Of a stretch of DNA of 64,000 bases, positions 40,464 through 48,612 are shown in pieces. Source of the DNA: an uncultured Kiloniellaceae bacterium (GTDB lineage Bacteria; Pseudomonadota; Alphaproteobacteria; Kiloniellales; Kiloniellaceae); NCBI GenBank assembly GCA_947493695.1, contig CANLSF010000001.1:1116001-1180000 (forward strand), read 5' to 3'. The notes under the pieces are model-generated. The model was not told the origin of the DNA. It made no database searches and worked only from the letters and a program-made list of their open reading frames with translations. The translations under genes were made by a program, and so were the position numbers. Positions within the stretch are counted from its first letter, which is position 1, and every line of letters begins with the position of its first letter.

Positions 40464-41390
40464 TCATGCGGGCGCTGTTTTTATCTCTGGTTTCGCAGGA
40501 TTTGCAGCCCGTTCTCTCTGTGACTCTCTGTTGATATCCCGATGCACCAGGCTGACCTCGCCCCATTGCTCCGTCAGCCAGGCCGCCAGCTGCTCTGCGA
40601 GTGCGACCGAGCGATGTCGTCCGCCGGTGCAGCCGAACGCGATCGTCAGGTAGCTTTTGCCCTCGCTTTCATAGCGCGGCAGGAGAGGCTTAAGCATCGC
40701 TGTAAGTTCTGTAAAGAAGGGTTCGAATGCAGAATCCGTCGCAATGTATTCCACCACGGCGGCGTCACGGCCCGACAGGGGTCTAAGATCCGGCACGTAG
40801 TGGGGGTTGGTCAGAAACCGGACGTCAAAGACCAGATCCGCCTCTCGGGGCAGGCCCATGCGATAGGAGAAAGAGGTGACGAAGATCGCCATACCCGAAT
40901 CCTCCGACAGGCCCAGCTGGCCGATCATCTGCTGACGTAGAGCGCCCAGGGTCAGGCTGGAGGTATCGATGACGTAGTCCGCGCGTTTACGTAGGGGAAA
41001 GACCAGCCTGCGCTCGGCCATGATTCCATCGTGCAATGGCCGGTCTTGCGATAGAGGATGTCTGCGCCGGGTCTCGGTAAAACGGCGGCTCAGGACTTCG
41101 GCGTCGCAATCCAGAAACAACAGCTTCAGATCCAGATCATCGCGGCTCTCAAGCGCGTCAAGCTGCTGCAGAAAGGGCGCCACCGCAAAGTTGCGGGTAC
41201 GGATATCGACGCCAACGGCAACCCTCCGCCCGGCTCCGTCCTCGTCAATCATCATCTCAAGGAGATTCAAGGGCAGATTGTCGATAGCCTCGTAGCCGAC
41301 GTCCTCCAGAATGCTCAAAGCGGATGAGCGTCCCGCGCCGGACAGGCCGGTGACTAAAACTACGCGCATTCGAGGCGTCTCTTGGGGCAT
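40464..41390 (-). CDS. rapZ: RapZ-type nucleotide-binding protein (RNase adapter family)
   Basis: 308 residues from ATG 41390; ATG 41369 (MRVVLVTGLSGAGRSS) and ATG 41405 are alternatives. The P-loop GLSGAGRSSALSILEDVGYE has Arg where many relatives have Lys. IDTSSLTLGALRQQM, FGFK-like SFSYRMGLPREADLVFDVRF and the C-terminal IAFGCTGGRHRSVALAEQL are family hallmarks. In E. coli RapZ guides RNase E to the small RNA GlmZ; in alphaproteobacteria the target is not established. It lies within the HprK-PTS cluster. Confidence 0.92.
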   Translation of the reverse strand: MPQETPRMRVVLVTGLSGAGRSSALSILEDVGYEAIDNLPLNLLEMMIDEDGAGRRVAVGVDIRTRNFAVAPFLQQLDALESRDDLDLKLLFLDCDAEVLSRRFTETRRRHPLSQDRPLHDGIMAERRLVFPLRKRADYVIDTSSLTLGALRQQMIGQLGLSEDSGMAIFVTSFSYRMGLPREADLVFDVRFLTNPHYVPDLRPLSGRDAAVVEYIATDSAFEPFFTELTAMLKPLLPRYESEGKSYLTIAFGCTGGRHRSVALAEQLAAWLTEQWGEVSLVHRDINRESQRERAANPAKPEIKTAPA

Positions 41391-41448
41391 CCGGTTCCGC
41401 CACATACGTTAGAAAAAGAACGAGCCCGGTCTCCCTGTACCGAGTCTC

Positions 41449-41904
41449 TCAATCCTGATCCATAATAAACCCGCTCATCTCCCGCACGGCAAGCCGCAGC
41501 TTTACCTTTGCAGAGGCCTCGAAGGGGAACAAATCAAGACTTGGTAGTGAAATGCCAAGGAATGCGCGGGTTTTGGGCTCTGGCAGACGTTCGATCTTTG
41601 TTGCCTCCACAAGATCGAAACACGCGGTCACCCGGACTTTCTTGCTGTAGGGCATCCGGACGATCCCCAGGCCCCTGACTTCCAAGAGACCGGCGAGGCT
41701 CTCGGGCGCTTCGGCCCAGAGTTCGGATTCCCGCTGCGAGAGGGACGTCTGGTCGTCGGCAACGAGCTGGGCGCCTTCATCAATCAACCGCAACGCCAGA
41801 TCGGATTTGCCTGCACCAGAGGGGCCAAGCAGCAGAACGCCTGCGACGCCGTTCTGCTCGTCAGGCACTGCCACACAGGTTGCATGCACCAGTAGCGGTT
41901 CCAC
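41449..41904 (-). CDS. hprK: HPr kinase/phosphorylase, short alphaproteobacterial form
   Basis: 151 residues, about half of the Bacillus enzyme because the N-terminal domain is absent, as is usual in alphaproteobacteria. The Walker A is LLLGPSGAGKSDLALRL (residues about 24-40), followed by GAQLVADDQTSL and the signature LEVRGLGIVRMPY. It phosphorylates and dephosphorylates Ser46 of HPr. It starts 3 bp after the chvG stop, in one unit with the envelope two-component system, linking it to PTS signalling. Confidence 0.93.
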   Translation of the reverse strand: MEPLLVHATCVAVPDEQNGVAGVLLLGPSGAGKSDLALRLIDEGAQLVADDQTSLSQRESELWAEAPESLAGLLEVRGLGIVRMPYSKKVRVTACFDLVEATKIERLPEPKTRAFLGISLPSLDLFPFEASAKVKLRLAVREMSGFIMDQD

Positions 41905-41906
41905 GC

Positions 41907-43739
41907 CTAGGCATCCTCGGCCGGTAAGGTGATGTTGAAGCGGGTTCCCGTTACCTCGCCGGAACCGCTGTAGCGGTTCTGAGCAGAAATGACCCCGCCG
42001 TGCGCCTCAATGATCTGCTTCGAAATGCTGAGCCCCAGACCGGAGTGGGTACCGAACTTCTCGGATTTCGGGCGTTCGGTATAGAAACGGTCGAAAATAG
42101 CTTCCAGCTTGCCTTCGGGAACGCCCGGACCTTCATCGGACACGGAAAGGACGATATCGCCGTCCTGACGTTCGGCGCGCAGGCTGATCAGGCCGCCGGG
42201 AGGGCTGAAGGTGATGGCGTTGCTGATCAGGTTGCGCAGAACCTGTCCGAGCCGCCCTTCGATCCCCTGAACCATCAGGGGGCGATTGTCTGAGACCTCA
42301 ACCTGAAAGCGGGGTCCGTCTTTCGAGGCAGTGGCTTTATGAACATCGACCAGGGCATCGAGCAGGCGCCCGACGTCTACCGATTCCGTATGTGCGCGGG
42401 AGAGCTCGGCATCCAGCCGCGACGCATCGGAAATGTCCGAGATCAGGCGGTCCAGGCGCTGAACGTCATCCAGAATAATCGCCATGAGCCGCTTTTGCTG
42501 CGAGGGGTCCTCAATGCGCGCGACTGTCTCGACCGCGCTGCGCAAGGACGTCAGCGGGTTCTTGATTTCGTGCGCGACGTCGGCGGCGAAACCCTCGATG
42601 GCGTCGAGCCGGTTCCACAAAGCTTCTGTCATATCGCGCAGAGCCCCAGAGAGTTCCCCGATTTCATCCCTGCGAGAGGTGAAATCCGGAATTTCATGCT
42701 GGCGGCCTTTGCCGGCGCGGACATGATCGGCGGCCTCTGCCAGGCGCACCAGGGGGCGGGCAATGTTACCGGCCAGGAAAAGCGAGATCAGGATCGTCAT
42801 GCCGAGCGCGACACCGCAGACCATCAGAATATCGATGCGCCGGTCCCGCACGGCTGCCTCGATACTCTTGCCGCTGGTCGAGAGCATGAGGGCGCCCAGG
42901 ACCAGGCGATAACGCTGCACGGGGACGGCGACCGAGAGCACCAGATGTGCGGAACGGTCGTGGCGCACCATTCCGGGGCTTTCGCCCTGCAACGCGCGCA
43001 GCACCTCGCTGTAATCGCTCGCGGTTTGAACGGAGGCTTCGGAGTAGAGTTCGAGCGTGTCCTGCCCGGGCAGCCAGTTCGCCAGCCGGTCCAGATGGCG
43101 TCCCAGCCATCCCATGGGAATGCCGTCCTCCGGCGGCGGAAGCTCAATCATCTGCACCTGGCCGCCGGGGCCGCTCAAAACGTAACTGTCCGCCAGTATG
43201 TCCTTATTCTCGGTAAAAAGGCGTGCTCTGACTCCGGTTTCCGCCAGGAGGACCCGCATCAGGCTGCGGGCCTGCTCCGGCACGATCTGTTCGTCGCCGA
43301 CCTGGGTGGTGACGACGGCGCCGTTGGCCAGACTGAGAGAGAAGGCGCGCGCCTGAATACGCAGAGAGTCGAGCTCCGAGCGGATCAGCGAGCTTTGATA
43401 CTGCGTGAGGTGCAGTAGACCAAAGACCGGGATCAGCAGGACCAGGGAGTTCAGCGCCAGGATGCGGCGGGTCAGGGGGGAGCGCCAGGACCGGCGCCAG
43501 CGCCTTTTCGTGACAGGGGCAGATGCGGAGGCTGCGTCGGACGAAAAGGGTGAGGGTGCGGCAGTCTTCTTAGACAGTGCCTTGCTGCGGCGGGGCGAGG
43601 TCGTGTCGGATGCAGGGCTTTTCGATTCCTGCGTTTCGCGTGCCTGGGCTGGCACCACCAGTGGCTTCGGCGGAAGACGACCGTCGCTGTCGATGGTGAT
43701 GCGGCGGCTTCCCGCGCTGCCAGCCCGTCGTTCAGTCAC
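41907..43739 (-). CDS. chvG: ChvG-type sensor histidine kinase
   Basis: 610 residues. An unusually long Ser/Pro/Lys-rich cytoplasmic N-terminus (about 90 residues) precedes membrane helix one ([19 protein letters not shown]). A periplasmic sensing domain, a second helix (about 310-330), a HAMP segment, the phospho-His in [17 protein letters not shown] and the ATPase domain with [13 protein letters not shown] and [17 protein letters not shown] follow. ChvG/ExoS senses acid or envelope stress in Rhizobiales. It overlaps chvI by 4 bp. Assignment comes from this layout and from the hprK neighbour. Confidence 0.92.
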   Translation of the reverse strand: MTERRAGSAGSRRITIDSDGRLPPKPLVVPAQARETQESKSPASDTTSPRRSKALSKKTAAPSPFSSDAASASAPVTKRRWRRSWRSPLTRRILALNSLVLLIPVFGLLHLTQYQSSLIRSELDSLRIQARAFSLSLANGAVVTTQVGDEQIVPEQARSLMRVLLAETGVRARLFTENKDILADSYVLSGPGGQVQMIELPPPEDGIPMGWLGRHLDRLANWLPGQDTLELYSEASVQTASDYSEVLRALQGESPGMVRHDRSAHLVLSVAVPVQRYRLVLGALMLSTSGKSIEAAVRDRRIDILMVCGVALGMTILISLFLAGNIARPLVRLAEAADHVRAGKGRQHEIPDFTSRRDEIGELSGALRDMTEALWNRLDAIEGFAADVAHEIKNPLTSLRSAVETVARIEDPSQQKRLMAIILDDVQRLDRLISDISDASRLDAELSRAHTESVDVGRLLDALVDVHKATASKDGPRFQVEVSDNRPLMVQGIEGRLGQVLRNLISNAITFSPPGGLISLRAERQDGDIVLSVSDEGPGVPEGKLEAIFDRFYTERPKSEKFGTHSGLGLSISKQIIEAHGGVISAQNRYSGSGEVTGTRFNITLPAEDA

Positions 43740-44440
43740 TGTTCGCGGTACCGGTACCCCACGCCATAGAGCGTCTCGATCTGCGCGAAGTCGTCGTCGG
43801 CATCCTTGAATTTTTTGCGTAACCGCTTGATGTGACTGTCGATGGTTCTGTCGTCAACGTAGATGGAGTCGCCATAGGCGGAATCCATCAGCTGATCGCG
43901 GTTTTTGACGTGACCCGGTCGTTGGGCCAGGGCCTTCAGGATCAGGAACTCCGTCACCGTCAGATTGATCGGCTCGCTTTTCCAGGTGCAGAGATGGCGT
44001 GCCGGATCGAGCATGAGATCGCCCCGCACCAGCGGCGGTTCGACGCCTTCCTGCTCCGTCCCGTCCTGGGTGGCACGCTCGCGCCGTAGAAGGGCCCGGA
44101 TCCGTTCGATCAGCAGACGCTGCGAGAAAGGCTTGGTGATGTAGTCATCCGCGCCCATCCGAAGCCCGAGGACTTCGTCGATCTCGTCATCCTTGGAGGT
44201 CAGGAAGATTACGGGCACGTTGGAATTCTGGCGCAGACGGCCAAGCAGTTCCATTCCGTCCATCCGCGGCATCTTGATATCCAGGACGGCCAGATCCACC
44301 GGATTGGCGGACAGACCGCGCATGGCTTCCGTGCCGTCGTTGTAGGTACGCACCTTGAAACCTTCGGCCTCGAGAGCGATCGAGACCGAGGTGAGAATGT
44401 TGCGGTCATCATCGACCAGGGCAATTGTCGGCTGCATCAT
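43736..44440 (-). CDS. chvI: ChvI-type response regulator (OmpR family)
   Basis: 234 residues. The receiver domain has phospho-acceptor Asp54 in [15 protein letters not shown] and the conserved [11 protein letters not shown]. The C-terminal winged helix shows [20 protein letters not shown] and [15 protein letters not shown]. It is partner to the kinase that overlaps it. In related bacteria ChvI controls envelope and exopolysaccharide genes and pckA; pckA here lies 4 kb away on the opposite strand. Confidence 0.94.
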   Translation of the reverse strand: MMQPTIALVDDDRNILTSVSIALEAEGFKVRTYNDGTEAMRGLSANPVDLAVLDIKMPRMDGMELLGRLRQNSNVPVIFLTSKDDEIDEVLGLRMGADDYITKPFSQRLLIERIRALLRRERATQDGTEQEGVEPPLVRGDLMLDPARHLCTWKSEPINLTVTEFLILKALAQRPGHVKNRDQLMDSAYGDSIYVDDRTIDSHIKRLRKKFKDADDDFAQIETLYGVGYRYREQ

Positions 44441-44525
44441 CGTCTCTCTTTATAGTGTTTTTCGCCCCTGGGGAACAACTTGAGCGTTGCCGGGGCATTT
44501 CTGTGTCTTTTCATCTCTCAGTAAT

Positions 44526-44540
44526 CGCCACAGTGTGGCG
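44526..44540. promoter_or_regulatory. 15-bp palindrome in the chvI / reductase divergent region
   Basis: CGCCACA G TGTGGCG is a perfect inverted repeat, 86 bp before chvI and 158 bp before the reductase gene. It has no T-run, so an operator is more likely than a terminator. Confidence 0.3.
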
Positions 44541-44697
44541 GTTTTGGGGCAAGTGTTGGGCACAATGGGGATCATTGGTGAAGATGGCTTAATCTGCATG
44601 GCTTGGTGTTTGAGCTGCCTGCGGAAGAGCGAAATTTCTCTCCACGAGGGTTTTTCCCCTATGGCCAATGCCGTGTCGCAGCGCTAAAGATGGCGCT

Positions 44698-45717
44698 ATG
44701 ACCAAGGACATTCAAACCACCGATGTTGCGATTATCGGCGCTGGGCCTGTTGGGCTTTTCGCCGTGTTCGAGTGCGGCATGCTCAAGATGCGTTGCCACG
44801 TCATTGATTCCCTTGAGGGAATCGGCGGTCAATGTACGGCGCTCTATCCGGAAAAACCGATCTACGATATTCCTGGCTATCCCTGTGTTCATGCCGCCGA
44901 GCTGATCGATCAACTGGAGATTCAGGCGGCCCCCTTCGATCCGGTTTTTCACCTGGATCAACAGGTCGACAGCCTGACCCGGAGCGAAGACGGGCAGTGG
45001 CTTCTACAGACCAGCAAAGGCACGCGGATTTCCGCCAAGGCAGTTGTGATTGCGGCGGGCGCAGGCGCTTTCGGGCCCAATCGACCTCCATTGGAGGGAC
45101 TGGAAGACTACGAGGGTAAATCCGTCTTCTACATGGTCAGACGCCGCGAAGATCTCCGGGATCGGCGGATTGTCATTGCCGGTGGCGGTGATTCGGCTGT
45201 GGACTGGGCGCTCTCTCTCGCTGAGGTGGCCCAGAAAGTCTATGTCGTGCATCGCCGGGACCGCTTCCGTGCAGCGCCCGAGAGCGTGGAACGTCTACAT
45301 GCTCTGGCAGAAACCCCCAAGCTTGATCTGATTGTGCCCTACCAGCTCAGCGGGCTTGAAGGTCATGACGGCCAACTTTCCGGGGTCAGGGTTTCGACAT
45401 TGGATGGCGAGGAACGCTTGCTGGAGGCGGATGTTCTCCTGCCTTTTTATGGTTTGGCGACCTCTCTGGGCCCGATCGCGGACTGGGGACTGAATGCGGA
45501 ACGGAACCACGTTCTGGTCAATCCTGCATCAAGCGAAACCAATCAGTCCGGGATTTTCGCGATCGGTGATATCTCGACCTATAAAGGGAAGCTCAAGCTG
45601 ATCCTGACCGGGTTTTCCGAGGCCGCCATGGCCGCACATGCCATTCATCCGCTGGTCTACCCCGAACGTGAGCTGCATTTCGAGTACTCGACCTCCAAAG
45701 GCGTGCCGGTCGGTTAG
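44698..45717 (+). CDS. Ferredoxin/flavodoxin-NADP reductase, thioredoxin-reductase-like type
   Basis: 339 residues from ATG 44698. The FAD site is VAIIGAGPVGLFAVFECG, then GIGGQCTALYPEKPIYD, and the NADP site is IVIAGGGDSAVDWALSLA. The redox CxxC of true thioredoxin reductases is absent. C-terminal GIFAIGDISTYKGKLKLILT closes the FAD domain. Proteins of this type pass electrons between NADPH and ferredoxin or flavodoxin. A HugZ-type gene follows after 48 bp, so a link to haem or flavin chemistry is possible but unproven. Confidence 0.93.
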   Translation: MTKDIQTTDVAIIGAGPVGLFAVFECGMLKMRCHVIDSLEGIGGQCTALYPEKPIYDIPGYPCVHAAELIDQLEIQAAPFDPVFHLDQQVDSLTRSEDGQWLLQTSKGTRISAKAVVIAAGAGAFGPNRPPLEGLEDYEGKSVFYMVRRREDLRDRRIVIAGGGDSAVDWALSLAEVAQKVYVVHRRDRFRAAPESVERLHALAETPKLDLIVPYQLSGLEGHDGQLSGVRVSTLDGEERLLEADVLLPFYGLATSLGPIADWGLNAERNHVLVNPASSETNQSGIFAIGDISTYKGKLKLILTGFSEAAMAAHAIHPLVYPERELHFEYSTSKGVPVG

Positions 45718-45765
45718 ATCAGAACCACCGCGCTAGATGCCGCAGACCAGGAGCCAGATACGGAT

Positions 45766-46518
45766 ATGACGGAACAGGAAACCCCGCCCGGAACTGTCAT
45801 CCGCGGGCTTATGCGCGCCTCCTCTCAGGTCAGTCTCTCGACCGCTTTGGCCCGTGATGGCTCCGGGCGGCCCTATGCTTCCTTGGCCTTGGCTGCATTG
45901 GCTCATGACGCCAGCCCCTTGCTGCTGCTTTCGGATTTGGCGGATCATACCGCCAACCTCAAGGCGAAGCCCGAGCTGGCGCTGCTGTTCGATGGCACCG
46001 CGGGTTATCGCGACCCTCTTGCGGGACCGCGGGCTTCGGTTCTGGGGCATGTCGAGGTGCTTGACGACAAGCGCCTACTTGCGCGTTTTGTCCGTCGTCA
46101 TCCCGGCGCCGAAATCTACGCCGGGTTCAAGGATTTCAATCTTTACCGCCTTCAGGTCGAGTCCGCCCATCTGGTTGCGGGCTTTGGACAAATCCATTGG
46201 GTGGAAGCATCCGATATTCTGTTCGACGCCGCCCCCGCTGCAGCGCTTGCGGAGGCTGAGGAAGACATCGTCACCCACATGAACCAGGATCACGCCGACG
46301 CTGTCGCCTTGATTGCGACCCGGATTGCCGGACATCCGGAAGCAAGCGAGGACACGCCCTGGACTCTGGCGGGCGTTGATCCTGAAGGCTGTGACCTGCG
46401 CTGCGGCGGTGTTCTCGCACGTGCCCAATTCGACAAAAGCGTCACCGATGCCCAGACCGCGAGAGTCGAACTTGTCCGCTTGACCAAGCGCGCGCGACAG
46501 GCGGACCTGACGTCATAA
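45766..46518 (+). CDS. HugZ-family pyridoxamine-phosphate-oxidase-fold protein
   Basis: 250 residues. The N-terminal split-barrel flavin/haem-binding fold is seen in GTVIRGLMRASSQVSLST and GRPYASLALAALAHDASPLL. The C-terminal DUF2470 part contains EEDIVTHMNQDHADAVALIA. HugZ proteins of Helicobacter and Campylobacter open haem and release iron; many alphaproteobacterial relatives have not been tested. It follows the reductase gene. Its stop overlaps the end of the convergent small gene by 6 bp. Confidence 0.88.
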   Translation: MTEQETPPGTVIRGLMRASSQVSLSTALARDGSGRPYASLALAALAHDASPLLLLSDLADHTANLKAKPELALLFDGTAGYRDPLAGPRASVLGHVEVLDDKRLLARFVRRHPGAEIYAGFKDFNLYRLQVESAHLVAGFGQIHWVEASDILFDAAPAAALAEAEEDIVTHMNQDHADAVALIATRIAGHPEASEDTPWTLAGVDPEGCDLRCGGVLARAQFDKSVTDAQTARVELVRLTKRARQADLTS

Positions 46519-46713
46519 AGCTTCTGTCACCCGCCGGTGTCTGGATTTGAGGTTATCGAAGCGCCTCTGTGCGAAGGCTAAAGCCTGTTGAAGCATGCTG
46601 TAGCGCAGCGTGCGCCACAGGACGGTGCGGCCAAAGCCGGGATAACGACCGGAGTCTCCATCCTCGGGCTTTGCCGGCGGCGGCACTTCAGTCGAGAATG
46701 ATGACGTCGCCAT
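46513..46713 (-). CDS. Small protein of unknown function, 66 residues
   Basis: It starts at ATG 46713, preceded by AGGAAGAAG, and overlaps the end of the upstream secreted-protein gene by 26 bp. The start is Ser/Pro-rich, then comes a basic aromatic segment (FGRTVLWRTLRYSMLQQALA) and a charged end. Codon third positions are mostly G or C, as in its neighbours, which supports real coding. I do not recognise it. The overlap suggests it is made together with the gene before it. Confidence 0.5.
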   Translation of the reverse strand: MATSSFSTEVPPPAKPEDGDSGRYPGFGRTVLWRTLRYSMLQQALAFAQRRFDNLKSRHRRVTEAL

Positions 46714-47086
46714 GGTCTTCTTCCTCCAGGATGATGACGCTGTGATCATCCTCACCCCATTTCTCCAGTACGATGATGTCCTCTTCGAAAGGCTCCGCCT
46801 CCGGGATGGGAAGCGGGACAATTACAGTCCTGGCCAGGTTGGTGGAGCCTTCGGGCTGGATTTTCCAGGCACCGTCGGGGCCGCGGCAGACGGTGCCATC
46901 CGCGCTCTCCTCTTTGCCGGCGACCGTTACCTTGGTCTGGAATTCCCGGCAGTAACTTTCTGCGGCGTTTGCATTCGAGATCATCACCGCGAGAGACAGC
47001 AGGGTGAAGCCGAAACCGATGGCGAAAACCGAGAGCAGAAGGCTGCCTCTGAGGCGTGTAAGGAAGTTCGGAAGCTTGGGTTTCAT
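46688..47086 (-). CDS. Secreted protein with surface-antigen-like motif and acidic repeat tail
   Basis: 132 residues from ATG 47086 with GAGGAAAAG upstream. A basic start and a hydrophobic helix ending SNANAAES look like a cleavable signal peptide. The core YCREFQTKVTVAGKEESADG with CRGPDGAWKI resembles the C-terminal motif of 17-kDa surface-antigen relatives, with two cysteines that may form a disulfide. The last 30 residues repeat a short pattern, DIIVLE, SVIILE, DVIILD, between acidic and His residues. The function is unknown. It lies in a row with an XRE regulator and a DUF2975 protein. Confidence 0.8.
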   Translation of the reverse strand: MKPKLPNFLTRLRGSLLLSVFAIGFGFTLLSLAVMISNANAAESYCREFQTKVTVAGKEESADGTVCRGPDGAWKIQPEGSTNLARTVIVPLPIPEAEPFEEDIIVLEKWGEDDHSVIILEEEDHGDVIILD

Positions 47087-47127
47087 GTTGTCTTTTCCTC
47101 GTTAAATTCTGTGGTTTGAAGAGGCGC

Positions 47128-47361
47128 TCACTTTTCTCCATCAGCCGAGCCGCCATCTTTGTCCGGCTCGAAAGCAAGCAGGTCGCCGGGCTGGCAATCC
47201 AGCGCCCTGCAGATCGCATCCAATGTGGAGAAGCGGATCGCTCTGGCCCGGCCCGACTTCAGGATTGAAAGGTTAGGCAAGGTGATGCCGATTTCTTCGG
47301 CGAGCTGGCTTAACTGCATCTTGCGCTGGGCCAGAACGACGTCGAGATTCACGATAATCAT
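47128..47361 (-). CDS. XRE-family helix-turn-helix regulator, YozG-like
   Basis: 77 residues. A single HTH domain, LSQLAEEIGITLPNLSILKSG followed by LDAICRALDCQPGDLL, fills the protein, and a short acidic tail follows. GGAAG lies before the ATG. This small-regulator type is often paired with a DUF2975 membrane protein, which is directly upstream here (23-bp gap). It probably represses its own operon; AT-rich inverted repeats before the operon are candidate sites. Confidence 0.92.
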   Translation of the reverse strand: MIIVNLDVVLAQRKMQLSQLAEEIGITLPNLSILKSGRARAIRFSTLDAICRALDCQPGDLLAFEPDKDGGSADGEK

Positions 47362-47384
47362 GTCTGCTTCCTTTTGGCCGCGTG

Positions 47385-48017
47385 CTAGATCAGATGATCC
47401 ATTTCGTCTTGCAGTTGGGCGCCCTTTTCCATCACGCGGGCGATGAGCACGATGGCCAGGCCGCCCAGGAGGATGGGGACAGGCACCCGGATTTCCTGAA
47501 CCAGTTCCCAGCTATCCTCTACGTTGTCGTCCAGAGAAGCGGCGACAAACTCCTGCATCACGTAGAGCTCGGTCAGACTTTCGATAAGCGCGATCGCCGC
47601 CGCTGCAAAGAACAGCAAGCCTACATTTCGGATCCGCCGCGCATTGGCCTGGGAGAAGAGTTCTCCGCGCTGGTAGGCGGCAAACAGGCGCTCCAGTTGG
47701 AATATCAGGAGACCATAAAAAGATGCGGTGATCAGGAGTAGGGTCAGTCCAACCCATTCCAGATGATCTCCCCACTCTTCATGCTCGCCCCTGTCCTCTT
47801 CCCATTCCGCCGTGTCATCTGATGCTGCGCGCTCGTTGAAATTTTCCTCTTCACCGGATGTCACACCGAGGTTGATGCCGTCGACCCCCAGCCAGACCGT
47901 GCCTTTCTCAAGTGTCAGTGCAAACACAGTGGCGACCGCGATGACTGCGAGCAGGGCGAAGAGGCATATCCTAATGCGATGACTGAAGCGGCTGATGTCC
48001 TGGTCCAGGCCGTTCAT
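47385..48017 (-). CDS. DUF2975-type membrane protein
   Basis: 210 residues from ATG 48017, chosen because GAGGATC lies 8 bases upstream; ATG 48029 has a weaker site. Four membrane helices are visible: about 15-35, 85-105, 130-155 and 180-200. A long acidic extracytoplasmic loop (residues 45-85, with EEENFNERAAS and EWEEDRGEHEEW) lies between the first two. DUF2975 proteins usually accompany a small XRE regulator as here. The role is not established; sensing or a membrane partner of the regulator is a guess. Confidence 0.85.
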   Translation of the reverse strand: MNGLDQDISRFSHRIRICLFALLAVIAVATVFALTLEKGTVWLGVDGINLGVTSGEEENFNERAASDDTAEWEEDRGEHEEWGDHLEWVGLTLLLITASFYGLLIFQLERLFAAYQRGELFSQANARRIRNVGLLFFAAAAIALIESLTELYVMQEFVAASLDDNVEDSWELVQEIRVPVPILLGGLAIVLIARVMEKGAQLQDEMDHLI

Positions 48018-48070
48018 CTTGATCCTCATGCGTTGTTTGTCTGGAGGCTAGATAGCAATAGGGGTTTCGA

Positions 48071-48101
48071 TAATCAATATAAAATTATTGATAAACAATA
48101 A
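48071..48101 (-). promoter_or_regulatory. AT-rich candidate operator before the DUF2975/XRE operon
   Basis: TTATTG ATAAA CAATAA (48085-48101) is a perfect inverted repeat, and TAATCAATA (48071-48079) forms another imperfect pair with TTATTGATA. The stretch is much richer in A and T than the surrounding DNA and lies 54-84 bp before the first gene, where a small XRE repressor would act. Confidence 0.45.
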
Positions 48102-48612
48102 AAATTATTCGACTAACGGAAAAATTTTGTTGAATTTCGAGCACGCAAACTGGAGCTTTTGAACGACAATCTGCTGCGAATGCCTTCCCAAAATGCTGAC
48201 GACGGGGCCTGTCCGGGGGACGGTTCCAATGATTGGACGTGCAGGCTCCGGTTTCTTTATCCAGGTTGCGAGCGCCTGACGGACCAACCCGGAATGTTAT
48301 AAGTAGACCTGTTATAAGCGGGCGGGTTTTCGATGAAAAAGAAGGTGTTATTCTTCGCGGAATTGCAGAATTTATTCTTATTTTTCGCACTAAAAAGTAT
48401 TACTTATCGGTCGAATGAAAGAGGTCGGATTTTTTATTCGAATTAAATTCAAAAAAGCGCCGCATTAACTACGATCCGGACTCGCTTCTATTTTCGATCT
48501 GCGTTACCCCTTGATTCATAAGTTCAAGGCGCTCCGTTCGCAGGCCCGAAGTTACGGCTGTCTGCAGAAATGAAGAGTGCCGATAACATGGCCACGCAAA
48601 GGGAGACGCAAC
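48102..48612. other. Long gene-free, partly AT-rich region before pckA
   Basis: About 510 bp with no ORF I believe. The right part (48330-48460) is clearly AT-rich, with several ATTCTTATT-like runs and TTCGAATTAAATTC. GTTATAAG occurs twice 19 bp apart near 48295-48320. It must hold the pckA promoter, but no clean -35/-10 pair stands out. Confidence 0.55.

Noticed and set aside
42339-43418. 359-codon plus-strand ORF opposite chvG
   Set aside because: Antisense shadow of a complete histidine kinase gene.
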